From Gnetum montanum (taxonomy: Eukaryota; Streptophyta; Gnetopsida; Gnetales; Gnetaceae), in NCBI GenBank assembly GCA_015680685.1, contig MNCI01010180.1:153929-206226 (forward strand): 52,298 bases of DNA, in the 5' to 3' direction. The notes under the pieces are model-generated. The model made no database searches and had not been told where the DNA came from. It saw nothing but the letters and a program-made list of their open reading frames with translations. Numbering within the stretch: position 1 is the stretch's first letter; each line of letters begins with the position of its first letter. The translations under genes and the position numbers were made by a program. Shown here piece by piece: positions 11,491 through 24,078 of the stretch.

Positions 11491-12400
11491 CTTAATGGAG
11501 GAATCTATATAAATTATATGCTAGCATATCCTTGGATCAATTCCTATTAACTCATGATATGACTAGGCAAATGTTGTTGGCCATTTGTTAACAACCTCCA
11601 ATAATTTCTTTTTCTATAAAGGAGCAAGTGTGGCATTGATAATTACTAGCTTGTCATTATTCAAAAATGCATACTCCATTCCTACCAATATAGCCTTTAA
11701 TTCAAGGCACTCTTACTTAAAAGTTTTAGGGATCTCCAACTCTTCCCAATCAATCTCACTTTGTGCATTAGAGAGTTGGAGATGAAGCTACTCCAACTTA
11801 TCCATGATTTGCACATGGGCACTAGTGAGGCTCTCAGCTGGTTTCATGCACAGTGTTGATTTAGCCTCATTTTCAGTTATTAGACACTGACTAACCTCTT
11901 GTTTAGTGGCTATTTCATACATGAACCTATGAAACTTTATGATATCTACACAATGACTACATGCTTGAAGTGATGTGCCCTTGATAGTCCATAGTTTTTT
12001 CATGTAGTGACACCCTATTTCATTGTATGCAATGCATGGAACTCTTTTCTTCTCAATTTTCCAAATTCATTTTCCTTGGAAATTTCGAAGAAAAGGTCTT
12101 TGATTTTCAACCTTGCATCTATGGTGCTCAGCCATGTTCCTTCCATGATGATAGGGAAGTTCCCTTTGTTTTTTTTCACATGGATCATTAGAAAATCAAT
12201 AGGATATGACCACCCACAAATGGTGGTTATAAAATATTTCACTAATTCCAAAGGCATAGTGATGGATTGGTCTTTTAGCTCTAGTCTGATGTTGCTCAAT
12301 CTTAAGGGGGTAGGTTCCAAGCTTTGTAAGTTTCTTGCAAAATAAAGTTAACTCAAGAGCTTGATTCCAAAAGATCCTTACAAGGTCTAGTTTCGATAAT
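11491..12400 (-). pseudogene. Protease and linker of element B, broken
   Basis: The protease core is at about 12000-12400. It has the region PIIMEGTWLSTIDA, matching PIIMGRAWLSTIDA of A2. The active-site triad has decayed to E-S-S near 12360, followed by a stop. The linker (11500-11990) carries the WEELEIP line, the last part shared with A1 and A2 before their deletion. Confidence 0.7.
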
Positions 12401-15089
12401 CTATAAGTAGATAAGAGGACTCCTGGGATCATATCTCTTCCTAGAAAGATGACCAACCTTGATCCAATCTATGATCGCATGGATTCACATGATAGTGTGC
12501 AACTAGGGAGTACTTTGGTTTGAAGGTTGTTCGATAGAAATTTCAAAGGTGGAAGTAGTAGGCTAAATAGCCATAGGTATTTATGAGGGCTTTGTGAAGT
12601 TTTTGGTTCTAAAGAATATCCTTTTGTGAGGCTTGGATTTAAAACCACTTGATTAAGAATCTGGTTGTAGGTTTATTGTCCTTGTTGCATTCCTCTACTG
12701 TGGCTGGGCAAGTATCTCACCCTAGATGGATGAAGCAAGTGGTAGAGGAGTTGAAGATAGTGGTGCGGGAGTGGAAGAGTATTTTTGATAAGGATAATAG
12801 GAAAATTGGAACACTCCCCTTGGCAAAGGTACTCTATAGTATTTAGGAGGATAATACTAATGTGGAACAGAAGCATGATTGGAAGAGTCATGTGGAGATA
12901 TGGGTTGCTGAATGTAATACCCATATGGATCTGGTAAGCAATAAGTGTACTATTTACTTAGAGGTGACATACCCCATGACTATGGATGTTATCACTACTA
13001 GTATTGTTCTTAAGATTCAGGTGGCACTCCACTTAGATAGTAATCTTGTTGGTGGAACTGTTGCCGATAGTTTCTTTGTGGATAAGGTAACCACTTGGGT
13101 GCTTACCATTTGCAAGTCTAGGATTTAGAGCATACACCCTAGATTCTTATAGGTGTAACAAGATAGGGAAACATCCCTTGGGATGTTTGTACTGGTATAT
13201 GTCACAATCATCATCGTTAGCTTATAAATTTGCTACCTCCTCTACTACTAAAGCTTTACCTTTATCTCTACGCTATTCTCATTCAAAATCTTTTTTCTTC
13301 ATTTTCTCATGATCACTTTCTCCATGATCCTTACATTCTTCTACAATCTTTAGAGTATCTTCGAATTTCTCATCCAAGAAGTCCCACATTTTGTTAACCT
13401 TAGCTAAAGTTTTAGTAACGTATTTTTGAATCAATAAGGTTTTCCTTTACACCACTTCATCAATTGGTTCTTCCTCCTCACTCTTACAAAAATAGATCTT
13501 CCTCTAGTAAATGAAAGGATCTTTGTTATATTCTTCCTCCTCTTTCAACTCCCCTTCCTCTTTGGCCACTTGCTTAATGAGTCTTTAAATCTAATGGGCC
13601 ATTAGCTCAAAAATTCTCCCTCACGCATAGACCCCAAGGGTTCTCCTTGTTTTAGTTCTAAGCCCATATATGATATGGCATATTTGATCCATTTAAGAGT
13701 ATTTTTGACCTAGGAATTTTGGAAATAAAGGGTAGTACCTACCCATGGCCACATCTAAGGACTCATGAATACCTTGTTTTCATCCTTGGATTTGCCTCCT
13801 CAAATTGGACACTCTGGAGTACATTTGGTACCTATTGTTGAATAGATTTAGTATCATCCCCCATCATCAAATGGATTCTGGTTCCAAGGATTGGTACCAA
13901 CTTTATGCCTCCTTTATGAGTATCCTTGGGAATAGTTTCAACTTTTTCCATTTTTTTTTACATTCTATAAGGCAAAATCATCATGGGAGGCTTGCAAATG
14001 GTTCTGTGGATCTAAATTATATTCCCCTTCAAACTTAGTAATATTTTTCATATCTAGCTATTTAATGTGGCTATCCTTCAAGTGCTTGGTGGGAGTTCTT
14101 ATAGCCTCTAAAATATCCAACATATTTATGGTAGATAGTAAGGGCTTATCATAGTCATGATGATTTTTGTAACCCCTATCATGGCTATGATGCCTATGAT
14201 GAGTCCTATGGTGCCTTCGTTCTCTATGATGTTCTTCCTCATGTTGTTGTTCATGCCCCTAGTTCTTTTTATACCAATGGGATCTACGATCATTCCTATC
14301 CCACCATTCACCATCATCCCAATCTCTATTATTTCTACCATGGTCCTAGCCTCTACTTCTCCTATCAGAGTTGGAGGAGGAAGAAGATGAGGAGGATGAT
14401 GAAGGTAAAGAGGGAGGAAAACCAATACCAAAACAATGCCTACTACCTCCTCTCCTTTGATCCCTACCCTAATCACCATGTTTTTCTTTCTCCTAGTGCT
14501 TCTCATTGTTCCTATCTTAGTTACCAAATTTTGAGGCTCCTTGATCTTGAGATCCATTCTTTCCATTACCAAGGTTGTCCATAATTTATTACAACTACTT
14601 CTTAAGGGTCTCCTCCTCAAAGAGGATAGATGAATCTATGTATTAGAATGCATCCAAAAATAACTCCTTACCTTCTTTATGGGTTTTCATGAACTAGTGG
14701 TTAGGAAACCTTTTGCCTTTTGAAGCCTCATATCAAGCCTTCATCTACCAATCTTTTTTTTATTAGGCATCTGTGGGATGATAATCTTGGTAGGCATGGT
14801 CTTGAACTTCATACTCTACATTAAGTCCAACAATGCCCAACTTGATGATATTGCTCAATAGCATTGTGGGAACAGACCACTCAAGAGATAACACAATGTT
14901 GTCCTCCATGTCCCTTCATCATAGTTGCTCATCTTGATGTAGGATGAAGGTAAAATCCAGAGTGTAAGCATCCAAATGAATATATAAGACTTTGAATTAT
15001 TGAGGAACTTCCATCTTTTGGCATTCTTTCCTTTGAGTGGTTCCACTTACAAATGATGGTGGAGAATTTTCCATGTGAGAAGAAGCCAT
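12401..15089 (-). pseudogene. gag of element B, broken
   Basis: The ATG at 15089 (minus) opens MASSHMENSPPS. The N-terminal region matches C gag. A Glu/Asp/Arg/His-rich linker lies at about 14130-14450 and contains SSSSSSSSN and a long run of H, R and E. The capsid-like domain follows at about 13560-14050 (lines like NLDPQNHLQ and LGSMREG). A knuckle-type remnant is near 13150. The Pro/Tyr/Gly-rich tail (PDPYGYY) is at about 12900-12960. Stops are frequent. It is the first ORF after the leader, as expected for gag. Confidence 0.7.
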
Positions 15090-15221
15090 ATTAGTTATTT
15101 CTCAAAAGCAATGTGCATTTAGTAATATTATTTTTTTAATATTTTTTCTTTAAGTGTCCTATTACAACCTCCTTAAATAATTTCACGATCTTTCCTATGT
15201 AGCATACTTAGCTAACTAAAA

Positions 15222-15239
15222 TCCCTAGCAATAGTGCTA
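15222..15239 (-). other. Primer binding site of element B
   Basis: On the minus strand the sequence TAGCACTATTGCTAGGGA lies one base downstream of the LTR end. It is a mutated tRNA-Asp primer site. Element C has a very similar variant at 38616-38633. Confidence 0.7.
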
Positions 15240-15240
15240 A

Positions 15241-16067
15241 TGATGAGTAGCAAGTAGTCCCTACACCCAACCATATGAATCAGAAACATTACACTAGCAA
15301 TCCAATCGAATTACATGGACTTTATCTTCTAAATGCACAATAGGCAAGGTAGTAACTTAAAGATGTAATCATTGTCTTCTTGAATTCATTTTTGAAAGTG
15401 CAAAGTTATGGTTAAGTGTAAGCTAAGACACCTAACTTTTATTAATTTCATATTTTATTTTATTTAGTCTAATTTTGAAATAAAGAGAGAATTAATTAAT
15501 GACTAACTATTTAACTATCTAGTGTCTTAATCTAACTATCCTAACATAAGCATCTGAGTCCATCTTCTATGCACATCCTAAACTCATTAGGAATACTACT
15601 AGGTTACCAAGTGATAGGCTACTAAGTGAACCAAGCAATAACACTATTGGGATTACCAAGTGTTCATGGTATGTTCGAGGTAGTCATACTTATGTATAGT
15701 TATTAAGTATGTTAATTAACTAAGAACATGAACATAAAATGCATAATGATGCAATGCATGAATGAAAACATTAAACTATTTTTAAATGTTGCAAGGAGTT
15801 CCAATAATCTCATCTTTATTGTTGGTGCATCAAAGTGTTCAAGTACATTAATGTTTGAATAAGAATCCCTACAATCCTTGAAGTCCTACTGTGGGCACTT
15901 AGAAAATATTCTAACTTTGACGAAAGAAAACTACAAGAAATTGGCTAGTCTATTGACTTAATGTTATCATAGATGTAGTGGGTGCACACATTCACATAGG
16001 CAAATAAAAATACTACATTGATGCATCTAACCATGCATCGATGCATGCTCCTCGATGCAACCTATCA
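15241..16067 (-). repeat. 5' LTR of element B
   Basis: In plus-strand coordinates it begins TGATGAGTAG and ends CCTATCA, a decayed TCATCA. Its length is 827 bp. R/U5 blocks match the LTR fragment at 1-515 and the A1/A2 LTRs. The U3 tip carries the 14-bp palindrome ATGCATCGATGCAT (16033-16046) in place of the GATATC palindromes of the A family. The TATA box is weak (A/T-rich TATTTTTATTTG on the minus strand near 16000). Confidence 0.8.
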
Positions 16068-16788
16068 AGTGATTTATTAATAGGGTAACCAAACACTTGT
16101 AGTTTGATTTCATAATCTTAGCAAATAGTCAGTGAGTACCCATACCATGAATTTAAGTCAATGGTATAGCATCTTATTCAAATGGAATTATATGTAGATA
16201 CATTTCATGAATAGCAATAAGATCGAGATTGATTCATATTCATTGCAACAATTTGATTTAGAATAGATTTATTTTCAATACAATTTACTTTCTATGTACT
16301 TCGATAATATTTACATTTTCATGCACGTTAATCAATCAATGGAATAAGTGCCACTAGTTTCGAGCATAAACATGTATTTTCTTGATAATACTAGCAACAT
16401 TAGTACTTGGTTCGTCCAATAGCATAACACTTGGTAATCCCAATAGTAGATACATGAGTTTAGGACATGTAGGGCAAGTTGGGAATGGATACTCATCACC
16501 TTAGTATAGTTTTAAATTTAATTTTTTTAGTAATTAAATTCAATAATTAATTTTTATATTATTATTTAGTTAGTTTAAGGCCCTAACAAGATCAATAATC
16601 ATATGTCTCACTTTAGACTAAAGCATATGTAATAAAGCTACTACTAGTCTAAGGGAGAAGATAGCAACCTACAATCAATGCTTAACAATCTAGATATCAT
16701 GCTAGTTTCTTCCATAGAATTTGACTAGATTACATGTGAATGCTTGTAATTCATATGGTTGGATGTAGGGAACACTCACTACTCATCA
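16068..16788 (+). repeat. LTR fragment E1, plus strand, 5' part missing
   Basis: It matches the LTR at 21155-22058 from about its position 21370 onward. Shared stretches include GCAATAAGAT.GAGATTGATTC and the TTTCGAGCAT/CTTCGAGCAT line. It ends CTCATCA at 16788. The head, with palindromes and TATA box, is absent exactly where the B LTR begins, which suggests it was split by B insertion; the head would then lie left of the window. No PBS follows, so it is not a clear 5' LTR. Confidence 0.7.
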
Positions 16789-17345
16789 GTAGTCTTTTCA
16801 TCTCTTTTTTGGTAATAATACTCTTTTTATCATTTTTCATATTTTTGTAATTTATTTGGAATTTGATCTTTAATCATTATTAGTTTTTGATAGTATTTTC
16901 ATCCTTACTTTTTATGGTAACCTTCTTTTTATCATTTTATATATTTTTTAAAATTGATTTAGAATTTTATCTTTAGTCATTATTAACTTTTGGTAATTCT
17001 TTGATCCCTATTTTTATAATAATCTTATTTTCATCATTTTGCATTTTTTTGGAGTTTTATTTTCAACATTTAATAACTTTTGATAGCATTTTGATCCCCA
17101 CTCTTAGTAATAATCTCCTATTTATGATTTTACATTTTTTGACAATTCTTCTCTATCATTAGTCATTATTAACTTTTGGTAATTCTTCAATCCCTATTTT
17201 GGTAATAATTTTATTTTCATCATTTTGCATTTTTTTGGAGTTTTCTTTTCAGCATTTAATAGCTTTTGATAGTATTTTGATCCCTACTCTTGTCAATGAT
17301 CTCTTATTTGTGATGTTACATTTTTTTGACAATTCTTCTTTATCA
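16789..17345 (+). repeat. AT-rich tandem repeat next to E1
   Basis: T-rich units of about 93 bp are arranged as 186-bp doublets. Copies beginning CATTATTAACTTTTGGTAAT start at 16978 and 17164. Diverged half units with CATTTAATA.CTTTTGATAG lie between them and an older copy at about 16870. There is no coding potential. Confidence 0.7.
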
Positions 17346-20300
17346 TTAATATTTTGGTCATAATTCTATTTTGGAAATTATCTTTATAATTTTTAGACAT
17401 AAATCTACACTCATATTTTTGGTTCTAAGTTCATTAACATATCAAATCTTCTTTCTTTTTTTTCTTTTTCTTTTTTATAATAGCTACCAATTTATTGACC
17501 TTAGATTTTCTATCATGAACATTTGATCTTTTGGAAAATTCATGTTACATCATCTATTTGATAAAATATGAGTTTTAAACTCATCCTTCTTTTAGAAAAT
17601 TGTGAATTTTAGATTCTTTAACCAAATATGGATTTTAGACTCATTATCCATTTGGCTATGCTAAGCAATTTAGACTCATATTTCCACCACCCTAGGATTT
17701 GTTTGTTTGTTTGTATGGATTTAGTTAATTGATCAATTGGATTCATAAGTAGTTTGGCCTACCTTTTGTACCTTTTTGTAATGACTATATCATGAATCAT
17801 ATCATGGTAGTGAAATAGAATTTTACAAGATAAAACACATCATGATAAGTGTTATTTATTTATAATGACCAGAGCATGAAGCATATCATAGTGGTGAGCT
17901 AGTACTTACAACATGAAGTATATCATGATAATCATAATTCATTTTCTTGTTTTTTTATGTTTAGTGGGTGGTGGTGCTATAGTAATTAATATTTGATAAA
18001 TTTTTCATTTGCTATTATTATTGTTATTTGTTCTTATTTGTATTTTGTTATATTTTTTGGCTAACTTTTATTTTTTTCTATCTATGTGCATGATTAGCCA
18101 ACTACTTGATGGCTCCAACTATACCCATACAGAAATATTTTATTAGTTTGCTTACCCTACTTAGTATTAGGACAAATTCCCTTGGTTGTATGTGATTTTT
18201 AGTTGATTATGTTCGTTTAAAGCAACATATAGAAGAGAAATCTATTGATTAGTTTCATAATTTAGGATCATTTTTTATCATTATGTTCTAATTAAAGTTA
18301 TATTTTTTCTCTAATGTTTAGCTAGATTTATGGTATTATGATGTTGCATTGGTATTGAATGTTTTTTATGTTTGATGCAGGCCAACTTTTATACATATTT
18401 TATTATGTTTTATATAGTTTATATTTCATAGTTTATCCAACGTTAGAGCCCAATGCCTTTTGCATGAAAATGTATTTATCTATCTATTATCATTTTCATA
18501 TTTGCAATTAAATTACTTTTACAACATCTCACTTATATTTTTTTTACTATATTTGTTAATTTTTGACTTTGATAATAGGATTTTATCCTATTTTTCTCAT
18601 TAATGTATAGATTAGGTTTGGAATACATGGGGCTATTATCACGGCTTTGACAATGCTTTACATTTTGTTATATTTCTCACTTATTCTAATGTGCATGTTT
18701 TATGGATACCTATTACTTTGCTTGTTATATTTTCTTAGCATCCATTTTATTTTATGATGTAGTATTTAAAGATTTTTCTACTTTTATATAATTATATAAG
18801 TAATGCCTTACTAGCCTAAGCTTGGTTAGCAAGGTATTGCAAGATATATTTAGAAACTTGTGAAATGTTAAATAGTTGATACTAAAATCCTAATAACTTG
18901 TAGTTAATATTTCTTCTTCTTTTTTTCCTATTCCAATAATAAATTCTATTTTTCCAACCATCTTAGAGTACCTTAATGGCTACTAATGATAAAAACATCA
19001 TTATTAAAGTATTATTTTTGAAAAATGACATTTACTAGGAGTCAAATATTATGTCTTGATGGCCATTGTGACTTGCATTATGACTCAAAATGGGATCATG
19101 ATGACCAAAATGGGGTGAATGATACATCATTAGAACTGGATTGCTACATTCATCCACTTTTCCTTTTGGGTCATTGGCATCTAACATTGTATTGGGTCTC
19201 CAAAATGTAAAAAATGGTATAAATCCTAGTTTTACATCTCATAATTTGACAAAAGCAAATGAAATCCAAAAATGACTCAAAATGAAGTAAATTTCAAGAT
19301 GAAATATTCAAGTCATCATAAAATCAAATCAGATCTTACAAAGGAATGAGCTCTAAGTATTTCATCCAACAATTGTTGAACAAACCATTAAGTTTTCATG
19401 TAACCAAATGTTCTAAAAATCTAAAGAAAAATAATTTTAATAAATTTTTTGACTTGACTAATAATGTTGATGATAAAAACCCTCACATGACTAAGATCTC
19501 TTAAGTGTCTACTTCAAACCCTTACATAGCTATAATTTCCTAAAATCAACTTTGAATCCTAGATAGAGGCAAAGCTTAAAGATGAGATATGCGCAATATT
19601 TGAAATGGAACTTGGAATAGAAATACTTAGCTAGATCTAAGTAATTATGTTAACTTACATGAGACTACTCTTCTATTCATTAGAAATTTTCTCTCTAAAT
19701 CAAACTCCTAGATATTATTAAAGTAAATTTATGATTTCTAAAGGAAGTGTTACTAGGCATTTATACTTAGAAGAGCATGCTAGGATTAAACTAATAGGAT
19801 ACTCATTAAAAAATGAAAACTAAAAAGAAAATATAAATAACCCCAAAATTAAAATAAATATTATTTCTAAAAAAATACTATATTCTAATGTTGATCTACT
19901 AGTGTACCTTAGGTACTATCTAATAGCTATGTCATCTCCAAATACTAACAAAAGTATAAGGTATAAACCTAAATGCAACTAACTTGGATACTATTGCCAT
20001 GGTCGGTCTAAAATAGAGTATGATAATCATCACCCATAGCCATAGTGCTTATCTTGCTAAGAAACATCTTGGAAGTATTGGAAGATAAGTGAAAGTCTAT
20101 CCTCTTTAAGTGGCTATGTCCAAGCTTGAACCCATGCCTTTAACTTGAGAAATGAACACCTTACCATCACTCCAAATGAAAGTCCCTTCTAAAATAAGTA
20201 TCAAATAAATAAATACAAACATAAAGTGAACAAAGCATATCATATTCTCAATGTATAAACCCATGGGTTAATGACTGATCTAGTACTTGATACCTACTTA

Positions 20301-21154
20301 CTCATGCTAGCTAGCGTAAATCACAAATTACTCTAGGAATTATGCTAGCTAGAGTAAATCAAAATTATGCTAGAAATTATGTTAGCAAGTGTAAATCACA
20401 TAATATGCTGGTGAAATTTTTCTAGGAAACTTTCCATAAGAAGAACTAATATAAAATATCAATTCAACAACCTATAAAAGGAAAAACCATGATCATTTAT
20501 AGATCTTTTCATCCCTTGTAACCTTTTGACAATTAGAAGACCTTTGGTAATTTTCCAAGAGACTATTTAGCAGTAGATAACAAGTAGAGAAATTCACCTT
20601 CATGATCACAATAGGGCATACCCACCCCTACACACCCCAAACCATCCCACAACAATTTCATAGAGTCTTCTAAGGGATTACCTACAAGGCTTGAGTGTTG
20701 ATCGAAGACTTTCAAGGCCTCTACTATAAGGCCTTGGTGTAGGGTGGTGATTCTGAAAGCTCTATGAACATAAATCTATATTTTCTAAACTTTTTTTTTT
20801 ACAATTAAAATAAATTTTGTAGTGTTTTTAGTTGTTTCCTTTTTGTTTTTTTTTTCTTGTTCGGTACTAGTGCTTAATTTTTTATGAATATAGTAATTTG
20901 ATTCTTGTTTGCACATCGATCACTCTTTCTTCTCACTTAAATTAAGTTGGTAACAAATTTTTGAGTCCTTTGGTAATTGGCAAGACTATCAAAGGTGTTT
21001 CAAATCTTTTAGGCCCTTAGATTAAGGCTAAATTATTCATTTTTGGATTTTCAGCCCACAGCATCCAATTTTTCCTATCATTACACTATTGAGACATTCC
21101 ACACTACTTTCTCTTTTTCCATCTTTATTTTTTTTTTGTTTGGTCATTAGTTAA
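17346..21154. other. Gene-free AT-rich stretch between E1 and E2
   Basis: No retrotransposon domain, PBS or conserved ORF is visible on either strand; the open frame at 19025-19210 looks random. The plus strand is strongly T-rich from 17346 to about 18800. Around 20304-20400 three imperfect copies of ATGCTAGCTAG.GTAAATC lie in a row. This could be the interior of a non-autonomous element bounded by E1 and E2, or older filler between two separate LTRs. Confidence 0.5.
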
Positions 21155-22058
21155 TGATGAGTCATCACTTGGCTAGGATATCTAACAAAAAATTCAATTC
21201 TTGGTTAGCTCTAATATTTTATCCCTAATATCTTAGCCTGAATATCTTGGCTCTGATATCGAATACATGATATTGCATATTTGATATCGAGTCACATGCT
21301 ACGTTATTAGATATCCAATATTATGGGATGTATGCTAGCCTATAAATATAGCACTTGGGCACATGATTTTGGCATAGGTTTTTTCAGTATAGTAGCCAAA
21401 ATATTGTAGTCTTATTCTATAATCTTAGAGAATAGTCAATGATTTCCCACAAAGTGGATCTAAGTTAGTTGTACGGAGTCTTATTCAAGTGGCAATGTAC
21501 CTGGACACATTCCATGAATGGCAATAAGATTGAGATTGATTCTTATTGATTACAACACTTTGACTTAGATTAGATTTACTTTCCATGCAATTTACTTTTC
21601 ATGTACTTAGTTAATATTTACATTTCCATGCATATTAATTAAGCACATAGGTGTGATTGCTTCGAGCATGCATATGACTCTTGGAAATCCCAGCAACGCT
21701 TAACGTTTGGTAATCCAGTAGCGTTATATATGTTTAGGATGTGTGTGGAAAGTGGGATTAGATACTTATGTTAGGGTATTTGATTAATAATTAGCAATTA
21801 GATTAGTTGAATTGATTATAAATTGAGTTTCAACCTATTATTAATAGTAGAAAAATAAAATATAAAATAATAAAAATCATATGGCTCACTCTAGACCAAA
21901 CCATATGTGACAAAGATACCACTAGTCCAAGTGGGAAGATAGTGAACTATGATCAAGACATAGCAATCTAGATGCAACAACTAGTCCCATTTAACCAAAT
22001 CATGCATGAACACTTGTGATTCATATGGTTGGACATAGAGGTGCCTCGTCGCTCATCA
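21155..22058 (+). repeat. LTR E2, plus strand, possibly a solo LTR
   Basis: It is 904 bp, begins TGATGAGTCATCAC and ends GCTCATCA. Flanks are GTTAA on the left and ATTAA on the right, a 4/5 match to a 5-bp target duplication. GATATC palindromes at 21255, 21283 and 21310 precede TATAAATA at 21341-21348. No good polypurine tract lies before it and no PBS after it, which favours a solo LTR. If E1 is its partner, the pair would bound a non-autonomous element of about 6 kb. Confidence 0.7.
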
Positions 22059-23144
22059 ATTAACCAATCTATTCATTTTTTTAATAATGCTAATTGATTA
22101 GGTGTAATGTGTTGTGCATGATCTTTTCTTTCTATTCTTAATGCAACTAACTCTTCTTGCAATCTCTATAGTTCATTTTTGCATATTGCATCCTTATTTC
22201 TTCCATGACTAGTTTATTTTTAGTAGATATTAATTCAAACTTTACTATAGTGATATCATTGGGAATATCAAAAAGATTCTACATAACTTATCTTATCTAT
22301 AATAGTCTGTCCAGTGCATCTTCATGTTCTATATGGATCATTGATGTTTTAGCTAAGGTTTCTACAATTTTAGCTCTAATAATATCTATTGGTGATATAA
22401 TAAGAATATTAAATGATTCTTTAATGTAATAAATTATGACTTTTATTGTGCTTGTTGCATCTTGGTATTGCATTACCACTATAGTAGCTTCTTCTCTAGT
22501 TTCTAACATCACCTAAAAGAATGCAATGTTTCCTAAAAAACTTTTGTGTCCAATCATCATTCTCTCCTACCTACAAAAATACTTGACCACTTACAGGTCC
22601 TATGGATACACCAGGTCTATTAGGATTATCTCTATCTCAATACATACTTGAGACTTCATTGTTGCCCTAACTTATCATTTCTTCTATTTGTTGTAGATGA
22701 CACATTGAAGATATATAGTCTTATTGTGTTAGTGGAGCACTTTTTCCTATTCTTTATATAGGTAGAGTTAACCCACTAGATCCTTCTTGTTTTGTGCCTA
22801 TAGCTGGAATGTTTGTTGTTGGTGTTGATCCTACTGTAGCCTCAGTGCCTACTAGTTTGTTTACTTGATCCTTCTTGGGGGACATTAGCTTATAAATCTC
22901 AACATATGAAGCATTTTTAAGCCTTGCAAAGAACATCATTAGTGTAGCCAAAACTTCATGCTTCTCTACATAACTTTCTAATAAGATAGGGAAATGGTAG
23001 AGTAGGTTTCCCTATCTTCTTCTATTCAAACCATCTTTGTATCTTCAAAAATAGTAGATGAGAAAAGTTGGCTTGAAATTTCTCTATTGAAATAGTGCTT
23101 CCTCTAGGAGCATAGGTGGAAATTCGATTAAGCCTCTTTGTTGG
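22059..23144 (-). pseudogene. ORF3 of element C, distal part, broken
   Basis: The minus-strand translation at 22960-23144 contains FQANFSHLLFLKIQRWFE followed by a KPTLPFPYLIRKLC line. This matches the D line around FPINLPQLLYFEIEKHF and LPFLCLIKKIC. The rest (22059-22950) holds only broken Ser/Thr/Lys-rich frames. The N-terminal part continues at 30089-30745, on the other side of A2. The C-terminal end is cut by E2. Confidence 0.65.
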
Positions 23145-23936
23145 TGATGGGACGCGATATCGCATGGGTTGCGATATCGGGTATGTGATATTATGGTGCA
23201 CCATAAAATCTATAAATAAGAGGCGGCTCTCCCTTGTTTCTCATCCTAGGCTTAGACCTTAGAGAAACTCTAGTAGTTTGATCCCTCTAGAGATAGAATA
23301 TTTTCCATGTGCCCGTAGTAGGAACTCCAAAGTCAATGGATCTTTATTCGAGCAAATATTGTACCTGAACACATGTTTGTGTACGGAAATAAAGATGAAC
23401 TTCTTGGATAAACCTTGTAGTACATGGAATAGGCTAAATAGGATTTTATTTATTATTATTTACTGTTTATCATTTAATCACTTTATTAGTCGTTAAATCT
23501 TTCTCAACCCTTCTCTCCTAGTTAAGTGCCTCAATACAACCACTTCAAGCACGTGCATTACACTTGGTGATCCTAGCAACGATTAGCTTTTGGCAACCAA
23601 GGTTGCATTGGTTCAAGGTGTGATCGGTATGTGGGAACGAATGCTGATGCTAGGTTAATTAAGGCTTAGTTAGTTAGCTAGAGTTAGTTAATTAGTTTCT
23701 TCACTTTTCACCTCATTAGCATAGGAGATAAAAAAGAAAAGACATAAAAATTATATACCTCAAACTTACTTAACCATACACCATGACAAATACAAGTAAG
23801 TTTGGGAAGATAATGAATAATTAATCTTAAGTGCTCCATGAGGCATGTAGGCACTTAGTCTGCGAAGTTCGACCAGATCGCACGTGTTACACTCATATTT
23901 GTATGGTTGAGTGTAGGGGTATCTTGCCACTCATCA
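23145..23936 (+). repeat. 5' LTR of A2
   Basis: It begins TGATGGGACGCGATATCGC and ends CCACTCATCA. Palindrome copies are at 23154-23163 and 23171-23179, TATAAATA at 23211-23218, and an AATAAA-containing R region near 23390. By eye it is about 90 percent identical to the 3' LTR, with a short insertion in the palindrome region relative to it. Confidence 0.92.
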
Positions 23937-23937
23937 T

Positions 23938-23955
23938 TGGCACCGTTGTCGGGGA
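23938..23955 (+). other. Primer binding site of A2 (tRNA-Asp type)
   Basis: TGGCACCGTTGTCGGGGA differs from a perfect plant tRNA-Asp complement at two positions. Both changes are C/G-to-A/T-type transitions that fit ordinary decay. Confidence 0.9.
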
Positions 23956-24078
23956 CTAAGTGTTTCTGCGCTAAGTAGAACATAAGAGATCACTCACATC
24001 GTTGGGAGCTTAAACAAACCTTAGGGTTAATTAAACAAAAATTTATATAATGGTCAAGCAGCACACCGAATAATAAAC

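Larger units (their letters stand above)
8236..16067 (-). mobile_element. Element B (main part): autonomous-type Athila-like LTR retrotransposon, degenerate
   Basis: Minus-strand order from right to left: 5' LTR, PBS, gag, protease, RT, RNase H, integrase, spacer. It then continues beyond the A1 insertion with ORF3 and the LTR fragment at 1-515. The layout and FMDD motif match C and D. The right LTR end abuts a plus-strand LTR fragment whose head is missing, so B probably inserted into that LTR. Stops and frameshifts throughout show it is long dead. Confidence 0.85.

Noticed and set aside
14157-14390. Met/Ile/Pro-rich plus-strand frame resembling a membrane protein
   Set aside because: Antisense shadow of the charged His/Arg/Glu linker in B gag.
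19025-19210. Isolated plus-strand frame of 61 codons (MTFTRSQILCL...)
   Set aside because: Chance length in AT-rich DNA, no repeat of it elsewhere in the window and no domain pattern.
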